DNA from: Microbacterium sp. AK031 | GTDB taxonomy: Bacteria > Actinomycetota > Actinomycetes > Actinomycetales > Microbacteriaceae | Length of the DNA: 64,000 nucleotides | Direction: 5' to 3' | NCBI RefSeq assembly: GCF_024807145.1 | Contig: NZ_JANUCA010000001.1 | Location: 868,001-932,000 of the forward strand | Shown: positions 25,162 through 33,837 of the stretch, piece after piece | Layout: each line of letters starts with the position of its first letter | How positions within the stretch are numbered: position 1 is the stretch's first letter | Position numbers and translations under genes: made by a program | Notes under the pieces: generated by a model | What the model saw: the letters and a program-made list of their open reading frames with translations, nothing else | The model's database searches: none | What the model was told of the DNA's origin: nothing

Positions 25162-25743
25162 GTGAGCGCACACCCCGATGCCGGAGCGCATTTCGAACGT
25201 GCCGCAGCCGAGCTGCGTGACACGGTCTTCCGAGACGATATCGTGATCCGCGAGATCCCCTCCCCGCAGGGGCTCGCGCCGTTCTCGATCGCTCTCGCAG
25301 CCGACGTCCGTCCTGATGACCACGGCGACTCGATATACGGCACCGGCCGGTTCGTGCTGCTCTACGACCCGGATGCCCCGCCGGCATGGGGCGGGGCGTG
25401 GCGTATCGTCACTTTCGCGCAGGCGCCTCTCGAACCCGAGATCGGCACCGATCCTCTGCTCGCGGATGTGACATGGTCGTGGCTCGTCGACGCACTGGAT
25501 TCACGGGATGCCGCGTACCACTCCGCATCCGGAACCGCGACGAAGACCCTCTCGAAGGGATTCGGCGCCCTCGCAGAGGAAGGCGACGGCGCTCAGATCG
25601 AACTACGATCGTCCTGGACGCCGGAAGAACCGTTCCGACCGCACGTGGAAGCATGGGCCGAACTCGTCGGCATGCTCGCCGGTCTCCCACCCGGCTCAGA
25701 GAACATCGCCGTGTTCGGCGCACGAAAGGCAGGGCGTGACTGA
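25162..25743 (+). CDS. DUF3000 family protein
   Basis: 193 aa, soluble, actinobacteria-specific DUF3000: FERAAAELRDTVFRDDIVIREIPSPQGLAPFSIALAADV at the N-terminus, WRIVTFAQAPLEPEIGTDPLLADVTWSWL mid-protein and a C-terminal GMLAGLPPGSENI. Function unknown. It starts with GTG 25162 and overlaps RNase D by 8 nt, the standard arrangement in actinobacteria, which suggests RNA-related co-expression. Confidence 0.9.
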   Translation: MSAHPDAGAHFERAAAELRDTVFRDDIVIREIPSPQGLAPFSIALAADVRPDDHGDSIYGTGRFVLLYDPDAPPAWGGAWRIVTFAQAPLEPEIGTDPLLADVTWSWLVDALDSRDAAYHSASGTATKTLSKGFGALAEEGDGAQIELRSSWTPEEPFRPHVEAWAELVGMLAGLPPGSENIAVFGARKAGRD

Positions 25744-26929
25744 GTACAGCGTCATCGACGACCCGATCGAGTTCCAGACAGCCTGTCGGCTGCTGGCCGC
25801 CGGCATCGGACCTGTCGCCGTCGACGTCGAACGGGCCTCCGGATTCCGATACTCTCAGCGTGCATATCTCGTGCAGGTGTTCCGCCGGGGAGCAGGCGTC
25901 TTCCTCTTCGATCCACCGGCCATCGGCGACTTCGCCCCGCTGCAGGAGGCGATCGGCGACGTCGAGTGGGTTCTGCACGCCGCCAGCCAGGACCTCCCCT
26001 CACTACGCGAACTCGAACTCCAGCCCGCCACGATCTTCGACACCGAGCTCGCCGCCCGTCTGCTCGGCCATGAACGCGTCGGACTCGCCGCGGTGGTCGA
26101 AGACACCCTCGGCATCACGTTGAAGAAGGAGCACTCCGCGGCCGATTGGTCCACACGTCCGCTGCCGGCCGCCTGGCTCGACTATGCGGCGCTGGATGTC
26201 CTGCATCTGATCGACGTGCGCGACGCCATCGCCGCCGAGCTCGAGGAACAGAACAAGACCGAGTTCGCCGCGCAGGAGTTCGCGGCCACTCTTGCGCAGC
26301 CGCCGCGCCCGCCGAGGGAAGACCCCTGGCGCCGTTTGAGCGGCCTGCACCAGGTCAAGGGCGCCCGTGGCCTCGCCGTGGCGCGGTCGCTGTGGGAAGC
26401 ACGCGAGGAGTTCGCTCAGCAGCAGGACACTTCTCCAGGACGTCTGGTTCCCGACCGTTCGCTGGTCGCGGCTGTTCTCGCCAATCCGCAGAGCAAGCAG
26501 GCACTCGCCGGAGTGCAGGCGTTCAACGGCCGCGCGAGCCGATCGCAACTCGACCGGTGGTGGAACGCTATCGTGCGCGGGCGCGAGGCTCCTGCCGTCC
26601 CCCGTGAACGAGGGCAAAGCGACGCTCTGCCTCCCGCTCGGGCGTGGGTCGATCGGAACCCGGAAGCGGATGCGCGGCTCAAGCTCGCCCGTCCCGTCGT
26701 GGAGGCCCATGCTGAAGAGCTGGGCATGCCGACAGAGAACCTGCTGAAGCCGGAGACCCTTCGCCGACTCGCATGGGCTCCGCCGGCGTTGACGACCGAT
26801 GCCGTCGCTGCAGCCCTTTCGGATCTCGGCGCCCGGCCGTGGCAGGTTGAGCAGACTGCACAGAAGATCGTGGATGCCTTTGTAGAAGCTGGTCAACCCA
26901 CTGATCAGCCCGCCGCACCGGAGTCGTAG
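25736..26929 (+). CDS. rnd: ribonuclease D-like 3'-5' exonuclease with HRDC domain
   Basis: About 397 aa. DEDDy exonuclease domain (residues 1–200): Exo I VAVDVERASGFRY, Exo II HAASQDLPSLREL, Exo III Y and D in WLDYAALDVLHLIDV. Then an HRDC domain (WRRLSGLHQVKGARGLAVARSLWEARE, about 195–280) and an actinobacterial C-terminal helical extension. In Exo I the usual DTE is DVE: the Asp and Glu are kept. GTG 25736 overlaps the DUF3000 stop by 8 nt. Role: tRNA 3' maturation or RNA turnover. Confidence 0.92.
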   Translation: MTEYSVIDDPIEFQTACRLLAAGIGPVAVDVERASGFRYSQRAYLVQVFRRGAGVFLFDPPAIGDFAPLQEAIGDVEWVLHAASQDLPSLRELELQPATIFDTELAARLLGHERVGLAAVVEDTLGITLKKEHSAADWSTRPLPAAWLDYAALDVLHLIDVRDAIAAELEEQNKTEFAAQEFAATLAQPPRPPREDPWRRLSGLHQVKGARGLAVARSLWEAREEFAQQQDTSPGRLVPDRSLVAAVLANPQSKQALAGVQAFNGRASRSQLDRWWNAIVRGREAPAVPRERGQSDALPPARAWVDRNPEADARLKLARPVVEAHAEELGMPTENLLKPETLRRLAWAPPALTTDAVAAALSDLGARPWQVEQTAQKIVDAFVEAGQPTDQPAAPES

Positions 26930-27001
26930 GTTCGAACCAACCGATTCCCCGCGGTATCGGGCGGCTCGTAGTCTGAGGTCAAACCTAACCTTGGAGGCAG
27001 A

Positions 27002-28207
27002 GTGGCCGAGATCTCGGACGTCTACTTCGTTGATGGCGTACGCACCCCGTTCGGGCGCGCCGGCGAAAAAGGCATGTACTGGAACACCCGCGCAGACGAT
27101 CTCGCTGTGAAAGCGACGATCGGCCTGCTGGAGCGCAACGCCGACGTTCCGGCCGATCGCATCGACGACGTCGCGATCGCCGCCACATCGCAGACCGGCG
27201 ATCAGGGCCTGACTCTTGGCCGCTCCGTCGCGATCCTCGCCGGCCTGCCGAACACCGTCCCGGGTCTCGCTGTCGAGCGCATGTGCGCCGGCGCGATGAC
27301 CAGTGTCACCACCATGGGCGCATCGATCGGCATCGGCATGTACGACTTCGCCATCGCAGGCGGCGTCGAGCACATGGGCCACCACCCGATCGGCGCCAAC
27401 GCCGACCCGAACCCCCGCTTCGTCGCGGAGAAGATGGTCGACCCCGGCGCGCTGAACATGGGTGTCACCGCGGAACGCATCTTCGACCGCTTCCCCCACC
27501 TCACCAAGGAGCGCTCCGACCGCTTCGGCATGCTGAGCCAGCACAAGGTGCAGGCGGCGTACGACGCAGGCAAGATCCAGCCCGACCTCGTGCCAGTCGC
27601 GATCAAGGGCGCAGACGGCGCCTGGGGCCTCGCCACCGAGGACGAGGGCCGCCGCCCGCAGACGACGATGGAAGACCTCGCCGCGCTCAAGACGCCGTTC
27701 CGTCCGCACGGACGCGTGACCGCCGGGACGTCGTCGCCTCTGACCGACGGTGCCACCATGTCGCTGCTCGCCGGCGGCGGCGCGGTGAAGGAACTCGGCC
27801 TCAAGCCGAAGATGAAGATGGTCTCCTTCGCGTTCGCCGGGGTGCAGCCGGAGATCATGGGCATCGGCCCGATCCCGTCGACCGAGAAGGCACTGAAGAA
27901 GGCGGGCCTGACGATCTCCGACATCGGCCTGTTCGAACTGAACGAGGCCTTCGCGATCCAGGTGATCTCGCTGCTCGATCACTTCGGCATCGCCGATGAC
28001 GACCCGCGGGTCAACCAGTGGGGCGGTGCGATCGCGGTCGGCCACCCGCTCGCGGCATCCGGTGTGCGGCTCATGATCCAGCTCGCGGCGCAGTTCGCCG
28101 AGCGTCCTGACGTGCGCTACGGACTCACCGCCATGTGCGTGGGCCTCGGCCAGGGTGGCTCCGTCATCTGGGAGAACCCCTTCTACGACGGCAAGAAGCG
28201 GAAGTGA
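27002..28207 (+). CDS. fadA: acetyl-CoA C-acyltransferase (3-ketoacyl-CoA thiolase)
   Basis: 401 aa, last step of beta-oxidation. Nucleophilic Cys in VERMCAGAMTSV near residue 96, His in GGAIAVGHPLAASG near 350, second Cys in AMCVGLGQGGSV near 380. GTG 27002 follows TTGGAGGCAGA; the 70-bp upstream region has TAGTCT as a possible -10. Stop overlaps the start of fadB (GTGA), giving an fadA-fadB operon encoding the alpha/beta fatty-acid oxidation complex. The final lysine-rich GKKRK tail is short. Confidence 0.96.
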   Translation: MAEISDVYFVDGVRTPFGRAGEKGMYWNTRADDLAVKATIGLLERNADVPADRIDDVAIAATSQTGDQGLTLGRSVAILAGLPNTVPGLAVERMCAGAMTSVTTMGASIGIGMYDFAIAGGVEHMGHHPIGANADPNPRFVAEKMVDPGALNMGVTAERIFDRFPHLTKERSDRFGMLSQHKVQAAYDAGKIQPDLVPVAIKGADGAWGLATEDEGRRPQTTMEDLAALKTPFRPHGRVTAGTSSPLTDGATMSLLAGGGAVKELGLKPKMKMVSFAFAGVQPEIMGIGPIPSTEKALKKAGLTISDIGLFELNEAFAIQVISLLDHFGIADDDPRVNQWGGAIAVGHPLAASGVRLMIQLAAQFAERPDVRYGLTAMCVGLGQGGSVIWENPFYDGKKRK

Positions 28208-30360
28208 GTGGGCACGTGACGAACTACGAAGAGATCGACTTCTCCCCCGTCGTGGCGCTTGCCGGCGACGAGGTAGTCACGCACTCCCCCGTGCGTGACA
28301 TCCGCCTCCCGTCCGGCAAGGTGCTGGCGCTCATCACTCTCGACAACGGACGCGACCACACCCGTCCGAACACGCTCGGCCCTGCCACCCTCACTGAACT
28401 CGGTGAGACTCTTGCGGGTCTGAAGGCCCGTGCTGCGGCCGGCGAGATCCAGGCTGTCGCCATCACTGGCAAGCAATACATCCTCGCCGCAGGCGCCGAT
28501 CTCTCCGACATCTCGAAGGTCGAGTCGAAGGACCACGCTCGTCTCATCGCGCAGCTGGGCCACAAGGTCATCGGCTCACTCAGCGACCTCGGCGTGCCCT
28601 CGTTCGCATTTGTGAACGGCCTCGCGCTCGGCGGTGGGCTCGAGATCGCCCTGAACTCGACCTATCGCACCGTCGACGCCTCCGCGGCCGCTGTCGCGCT
28701 GCCTGAGGTCTTCCTCGGCATCATCCCCGGGTGGGGCGGCGCCTATCTGCTGCCGAACCTCATCGGCATCGAGAACGCGCTCGAGGTCGTGATATCGAAC
28801 CCGCTCAAGCAGAATCGGATGCTCAAGCCGCAGCAGGCGTTCGACCTCGGCATCTTCGATGCGATCTTCCCCGCGGCGAACTACCTCGAGAACTCGTTGG
28901 CATGGGCAGATGCCGTGCTCGGCGGCAAGAAGGTGGAGCGCAAGAACGAGCCGGGCAAGCTGGAGCGCTTGACGAAGTGGCCCATCGCGATCAAGATGGC
29001 GCGGGGCATGCTCGAGTCGAAGATCGGCACAGTTCCGAAGTCGCCGTATGTTGCACTCGATCTGCTCGACAAGGCGAAGAGCGGCACCAAGGCCGAAGGC
29101 TTCGCGCGGGAGGACGAGGCGCTCAGTGAGCTCGTCGCCGGCGATCAGTTCGCGGCATCCATGTATGCGTTCGACCTGGTGCAGAAGCGGGCCAAGCGTC
29201 CGGTCGGCGCCCCGGACAAGGCCCTCGCGAAGAAGGTGACCAAGGTCGGCATCATCGGCGCGGGTCTCATGGCCAGCCAGTTCGCGCTGCTGTTCGTGCG
29301 CAAACTGCGCGTGCCGGTGCTCATCACCGACATCGATCAGGCCCGCGTCGACAAGGGCGTGGCTTACATCAACGACGAGATCGGAAAGCTCGAGGCGAAG
29401 GGGCGTCTGGACGCCGACGGAGCCAACCAGCTGCGCGGGCTCATCCACGGCACCGTCGACAAGAGCGAGTACGCCGACTGCGACTTCGTGATCGAGGCGG
29501 TCTTCGAAGAGGTCGGCGTCAAGCAGCAGGTGTTCGGCGAGATCGAGAAGTTCATCGCCGAGGACGCGATCCTGGCCACCAACACCTCGTCGCTCTCGGT
29601 CGAGGAGATCGGTGCGAAGCTCGCTCACCCGGAACGTCTGGTGGGCTTCCACTTCTTCAACCCGGTCGCCGTCATGCCGCTCATCGAGATCGTCAAGACG
29701 CCCGGTACGGATGAGCAGACGCTCTCGACGGCCTTCGTCGTCGCGAAGGGTCTGGGCAAGAACGCCGTCCTCACCGCTGACGCCCCCGGATTCGTCGTGA
29801 ACCGCCTCCTCGCGAAGGTCATGGGCGAGGCGGCCCGCGCCGTCTACGAGGGCACGCCGGTCGCAGACGTCGAGAAGGCATTCGGTCCGCTCGGACTGCC
29901 GATGGGACCCTTCCAGCTCATCGACCTGGTGGGCTGGAAGGTCGCAGCGCACGTGCAGGACACGATGGTGCGCCATTTCCCCGACCGCTTCTACGCGAAC
30001 GAGAACTTCCATGCTCTCGCCGAGCTGGAACAGGTCGTGGAGAAGGACAAGGGCGGCCGCGTCACCGGATGGACGAAGGCCGCCGAGAAGACGCTCAAGG
30101 GCCACGTCGCGAACACACCCGCGTCTGCCGAGAGCATTCTGCGTCGCGTGCAGGACGGGCTCACGCAGGAGATCAAACTCATGCTCGACGAGGGAGTGGT
30201 GCCGGAGGTCGAGGACATCGATCTCTGCCTGATCCTCGGGGCCGGCTGGCCGTTCATCGACGGCGGCGCCTCCGTGTACCTCGATCGTGAGGGCGCATCC
30301 GAGCGCGTGTTCGACGGCACGTTCCACACTCCGCCGATCCGCGGGATCGCGCACAGCTGA
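28204..30360 (+). CDS. fadB: fused enoyl-CoA hydratase / 3-hydroxyacyl-CoA dehydrogenase
   Basis: About 718 aa trifunctional-type alpha subunit. N-terminal crotonase domain (residues 40–230) with oxyanion-hole segments LAAGADLSDI and VNGLALGGGLEIALNS, and catalytic Glu in LPEVFLGIIPGWGG. Middle NAD-binding domain from VGIIGAGLMASQFALLF near 365, with LVGFHFFNPVAVMPLIEI, then the C-terminal HAD dimerisation repeats. GTG 28204 overlaps the thiolase stop; GTG 28216 is an alternative. Followed by a 19-bp terminator. Acts with FadA in the cytoplasm. Confidence 0.95.
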   Translation: MSGHVTNYEEIDFSPVVALAGDEVVTHSPVRDIRLPSGKVLALITLDNGRDHTRPNTLGPATLTELGETLAGLKARAAAGEIQAVAITGKQYILAAGADLSDISKVESKDHARLIAQLGHKVIGSLSDLGVPSFAFVNGLALGGGLEIALNSTYRTVDASAAAVALPEVFLGIIPGWGGAYLLPNLIGIENALEVVISNPLKQNRMLKPQQAFDLGIFDAIFPAANYLENSLAWADAVLGGKKVERKNEPGKLERLTKWPIAIKMARGMLESKIGTVPKSPYVALDLLDKAKSGTKAEGFAREDEALSELVAGDQFAASMYAFDLVQKRAKRPVGAPDKALAKKVTKVGIIGAGLMASQFALLFVRKLRVPVLITDIDQARVDKGVAYINDEIGKLEAKGRLDADGANQLRGLIHGTVDKSEYADCDFVIEAVFEEVGVKQQVFGEIEKFIAEDAILATNTSSLSVEEIGAKLAHPERLVGFHFFNPVAVMPLIEIVKTPGTDEQTLSTAFVVAKGLGKNAVLTADAPGFVVNRLLAKVMGEAARAVYEGTPVADVEKAFGPLGLPMGPFQLIDLVGWKVAAHVQDTMVRHFPDRFYANENFHALAELEQVVEKDKGGRVTGWTKAAEKTLKGHVANTPASAESILRRVQDGLTQEIKLMLDEGVVPEVEDIDLCLILGAGWPFIDGGASVYLDREGASERVFDGTFHTPPIRGIAHS

Positions 30361-30373
30361 CGCCGCGATCTTC

Positions 30374-30415
30374 GCAGTGGAGGGGCCGAGTCCGGAGACT
30401 CGGCCCCTCCACTGC
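30374..30415 (+). terminator. terminator of the fadAB operon
   Basis: GCAGTGGAGGGGCCGAGTC (30374–30392) and its exact complement (30397–30415) form a 19-bp perfect stem with a CGGA loop, 13 nt after the fadB stop. There is no T-tract, as is common for actinobacterial hairpin terminators. Confidence 0.85.
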
Positions 30416-30548
30416 GTCTACCCGGCCAACCACTCACGAAATCCGGGTGAACAACTCGTGCTGGACCGTGAACTCGCGGCTCCTCGTGCGGGTGAACGGG
30501 CAGAGTGTGAGTGTGGATGCGATATTCAGCGCACTGGGCACCGGAACG

Positions 30549-31208
30549 ATGAGCACACTCGTCAAGTCCGGAACCGCCGTCCTCACGACACTGCTCGTGG
30601 TCCCCGCGCTTCTGAAGCTCTTCATCGTGACCGTCGATGAGGGCTGGGCGGCCATCCGGACCCGCAACGGCAAACCGATCGTCCGCAAGCCCAACTCTCG
30701 GAGCGTCCGTGCCGGCAGAGGAACTGCGGGCGAGGTCGTCGTTCTCCACTCGGGATCGCACGGCGCTTTCCCGCTCTTCTACTGGTACAAGCTCATCGAC
30801 GTCCGCGTGCGATCGACCGATCTGCCCGCGCGTCACCTCACCGGTGCGACCGGCCATCAGCACCTCATCCACGCCTCGTTCGAATGGCGCCCCGTTCCCT
30901 CCGGACGGGATCTGCGCGTGTTCGAGCTCGACGTCGTGAACGTGAAGGAACGGGCGGCGAACATCGTCGGCGCTGCGCTGCGTGACGTCATCCATGAGAC
31001 GGATGGCGCAGTGCTTCCGCGCAACGAAGACGTCAACGTGACGGTGCTCGCCCAGTGCGCGGAACGCGCACAGTCCGCCGGAGGTATCGAGATCCTCTCG
31101 GTCATGATCACGGGCGACGCGCTCACAGACGGTTATCTGCTGTCTCAGGCGCTGCGCGAGACCGACCGAGGTCCCGCAGCCGTCGCTGCACTGAGCGCCC
31201 TGAACTGA
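30549..31208 (+). CDS. SPFH/band-7-like membrane-anchored protein
   Basis: About 219 aa from ATG 30549, with one N-terminal membrane helix (TAVLTTLLVVPALLKLFIVTV). It is followed by an SPFH-like opening, VDEGWAAIRTRNGKP, and a strand pattern including LIDVRVRSTDLPARHL and VFELDVVNVKERAANIVGAALRDVI. The order resembles a prohibitin-type barrel and helix but it lacks the long coiled coil of flotillins, so the family call is moderate. A longer open frame starts at 30447; the chosen start begins just before the membrane segment. Function unknown. Confidence 0.6.
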   Translation: MSTLVKSGTAVLTTLLVVPALLKLFIVTVDEGWAAIRTRNGKPIVRKPNSRSVRAGRGTAGEVVVLHSGSHGAFPLFYWYKLIDVRVRSTDLPARHLTGATGHQHLIHASFEWRPVPSGRDLRVFELDVVNVKERAANIVGAALRDVIHETDGAVLPRNEDVNVTVLAQCAERAQSAGGIEILSVMITGDALTDGYLLSQALRETDRGPAAVAALSALN

Positions 31209-31255
31209 GCGCCGCGGCCTCCCGGGCACCTCTCCCCGCCTGCTACCGTCTGAAC

Positions 31256-31750
31256 ATGTCCTCGACTCCCCCGATGGCTTTCAGCCGATGGCAGTTCTGG
31301 CGCGGTGTCGTCGCTGCGTGGGTCGTATTCATGATGCTGCTCGCCCTGTTCCTGACGTTCACTGCAGTGGTTCAGTCAGGTCCGCCGTGAGGTTCGCCTT
31401 ACTCGACGGTCGTGATCTATCTCGTGTACGGCATCCCTGTCGGCGGCATCGCGGCAGCGGTGATCGCGGTGGTCGCGGCTCCGGCGGCATGGGCAGTCGC
31501 CCGCGGCCTGTCATCGACGCGCCGCATCGGTCTGCATCTCGGCGTCCACCTGACACTCGGCGCGGTGCTCGGGCTCTCGGTTCCGGTCGTCTCGACCCTG
31601 ATCGGGCGCGGCGATCTCGTCCACGCGTTCGAGGTCGGATATACCTGGTATGCCGCCGCCGGATGTGCCGTCTCCATCACCGCAGGATGGTCCTGGACCG
31701 TGTGGCGATCAGTGCGAGAAGGGTCAGCGCCGCCGCTCCTGCAGCGGTAG
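31256..31750 (+). pseudogene. small membrane protein gene interrupted by an in-frame TGA
   Basis: Reading from ATG 31256 gives 44 residues with one membrane helix (VVAAWVVFMMLLALFLTFTAVV), then TGA at 31388. The same frame continues at once with GSPYSTVV and a hydrophobic sequence with about three more helices to 31750 (GTG 31412 could restart it, 112 aa). The two pieces read as one four-helix protein of about 164 aa. A single stop codon is the only interruption. It may be a nonsense-mutated pseudogene, two coupled small proteins, or a sequencing error. Last 27 bases overlap dxs antisense. Confidence 0.55.
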
Positions 31751-33667
31751 GTCGATCGCGCCGGTCTCGCCGGCGTTACGGGCGACGGGGATGCGCGTGC
31801 CCAGCACCTGCGCCACGATGTCCTGTGCGATCTTCGGCGCCGTGAGTCCGGCATCCGCAAGGATCTGATCGCGAGACGCGTGATCGATGAACTCGTCCGG
31901 AAGCCCGAGTTCATCCACAGCGGTGTCGATTCCCGCCTCGCGGAGCACCTGACGCACGCGGGTTCCTACTCCGCCGACACGGATGCCATCCTCCAGGGTG
32001 ATCACCAGGCGGTGATTCCGAGCGAGTTCGACAACCGATGGCTGCACGGGGATCGCCCAGCGCGGATCGACGACTGTCGCGCCGATGCCCTGGGCACGCA
32101 GGCGCGCCGCGACGTCCATGCCCATCGCGGCGAAAGGACCGATGGCGACGATGAGCACGTCTTCACTCTCGCCGCGGGAGAGCACGTCGACGCCGTCATC
32201 CAGCCGTTCCATTGCGGGCAGATCGGGGGCGACCGCTCCCTTGGGGAAACGGATCACGGTCGGCGCATCGTCGACCAGGACGGCCTCGTCCAGAGCCTCG
32301 CGCAGGCGTGCGCCGTCGCGCGGAGCGGCGATGCGGATATGCGGCACGATCTGCAGCATCGCGAGATCCCACATCCCGTGGTGGCTGGGGCCGTCCGGAC
32401 CGGTGACGCCGGCACGATCAAGCACGAAGGTCACGCCGGCCTTGTGCAGGGCTACGTCCATCAGCACCTGGTCGAAGGCTCGTCCCATGAAAGTGGCGTA
32501 CAGCGCGACGACGGGATGCAGACCGCCGTATGCGAGGCCGGCAGCGGACGCTACGGCGTGCTGCTCGGCGATGCCGACGTCGTACACGCGGTCGGGGAAC
32601 CGCTCGGCGAACGGCGCGAGACCTGTCGGCCGCAGCATCGCCGCTGTCATGGCGATCACCTTCGGGTCGCGTTCACCCACATGCACCAGGGCTTCTGAGA
32701 AGACGTCCGTCCATCCCGTGCTGCTGCTCGCAAGCGACTCACCCGTGGCCGGATCGATCCGGTTGACCGCGTGGAACTGGTCGGCCTCATCGTCGCGAGC
32801 AGGCTGATACCCGCGGCCCTTCTCGGTGATCGCATGCACGATCACAGGAGCACCGTAGGACTTCGCCAGCTCCAGCGTTTCCAGGAGTGCGCCCATATCG
32901 TGCCCGTCTACCGGGCCGAGGTACTTGATGTCGAGATTCGAGTACAGCGCCTCGTTGTTCGTGAAACGCGACAGGAAGCCGTGTGTGCCGCCACGGACCC
33001 CGCGGAACACGGCACGCCCCACCGGCCCGAAGGCGCGGAAGAGCCGATCCGAGCGCCGATGCAGATCCTTGTACGCAGCAGCGGTTCGCACCCGGTTCAG
33101 GTATCGGGACATGCCTCCGATGGTCGGTGCGTAAGAGCGGCCGTTGTCGTTGACGACGATGACGAGGTTGCGGTCGTTGTCGTCGGAGATGTTGTTGAGT
33201 GCTTCCCAGGTCATGCCGCCCGTGAGCGCGCCGTCTCCGACCACGGCCACGACGTGGCGGTCGCTGCGACCCGTTGCCGTCAGCGCGCGGGAGATACCGT
33301 CCGCCCAGCTCAGCGAGCTGGAGGCATGAGAGGACTCGACGACGTCGTGCGGGCTCTCACTGCGCTGAGGGTAACCGGCGAGACCACCGCGCACGCGCAG
33401 TGCGGAGAAGTCCTGCCGCCCGGTGAGGAGCTTGTGCACGTACGACTGGTGCCCGGTGTCGAAGACGAAAGGATCATCTGGCGAGGAGAACACGCGGTGC
33501 AGAGCGATCGTGAGTTCCACCACGCCGAGATTGGGTCCGAGGTGCCCGCCGGTGCGGGACACGGTCTGGACGAGGAACTCCCTGATCTCCGAAGCGAGTT
33601 CGACGAGTTCTTCAGGGGTGAGTTCATCGAGATCACGTGGCCCACTGATGCGCTGCAGAATCGGCAT
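31724..33667 (-). CDS. dxs: 1-deoxy-D-xylulose-5-phosphate synthase
   Basis: 647 aa thiamin-diphosphate enzyme making DXP from pyruvate and glyceraldehyde 3-phosphate for the MEP isoprenoid pathway. GHQSYVHKLLTGR near residue 73, ThDP motif VVGDGALTGGMTWEALNN near 143, catalytic Glu and helix in VGIAEQHAVASAAGLA near 370, and the C-terminal transketolase domain with EDGIRVGGVG. Minus-strand TAGAAT (about 50 nt upstream) is a plausible -10. PLP is made here by PdxST, so DXP is needed mainly for isoprenoids and thiamin. Confidence 0.96.
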   Translation of the reverse strand: MPILQRISGPRDLDELTPEELVELASEIREFLVQTVSRTGGHLGPNLGVVELTIALHRVFSSPDDPFVFDTGHQSYVHKLLTGRQDFSALRVRGGLAGYPQRSESPHDVVESSHASSSLSWADGISRALTATGRSDRHVVAVVGDGALTGGMTWEALNNISDDNDRNLVIVVNDNGRSYAPTIGGMSRYLNRVRTAAAYKDLHRRSDRLFRAFGPVGRAVFRGVRGGTHGFLSRFTNNEALYSNLDIKYLGPVDGHDMGALLETLELAKSYGAPVIVHAITEKGRGYQPARDDEADQFHAVNRIDPATGESLASSSTGWTDVFSEALVHVGERDPKVIAMTAAMLRPTGLAPFAERFPDRVYDVGIAEQHAVASAAGLAYGGLHPVVALYATFMGRAFDQVLMDVALHKAGVTFVLDRAGVTGPDGPSHHGMWDLAMLQIVPHIRIAAPRDGARLREALDEAVLVDDAPTVIRFPKGAVAPDLPAMERLDDGVDVLSRGESEDVLIVAIGPFAAMGMDVAARLRAQGIGATVVDPRWAIPVQPSVVELARNHRLVITLEDGIRVGGVGTRVRQVLREAGIDTAVDELGLPDEFIDHASRDQILADAGLTAPKIAQDIVAQVLGTRIPVARNAGETGAIDLPLQERRR

Positions 33668-33792
33668 CCGCCCTCCTCCTGGTTTCGGGAACCGGATCGG
33701 TCACCCACTCAGTCCCACCCCTTGATTCTATCGTCGCAGTCCGAGAACTTACGGTTAACCCGGTTGTGCCGCGCCATGGGCCCGGGTATGGC

Positions 33793-33826
33793 AGAGGGCC
33801 CGAGCGCTCAAGCGCCCGGGCCCTCT
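33793..33826 (-). terminator. terminator of acnA
   Basis: AGAGGGCCCG (33793–33802) pairs with CGGGCCCTCT (33817–33826), with a second inner stem GCGCT/AGCGC. It lies 11 nt past the acnA stop. No T-tract on the minus strand. Confidence 0.75.
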
Positions 33827-33837
33827 GTCTGTCTCGC

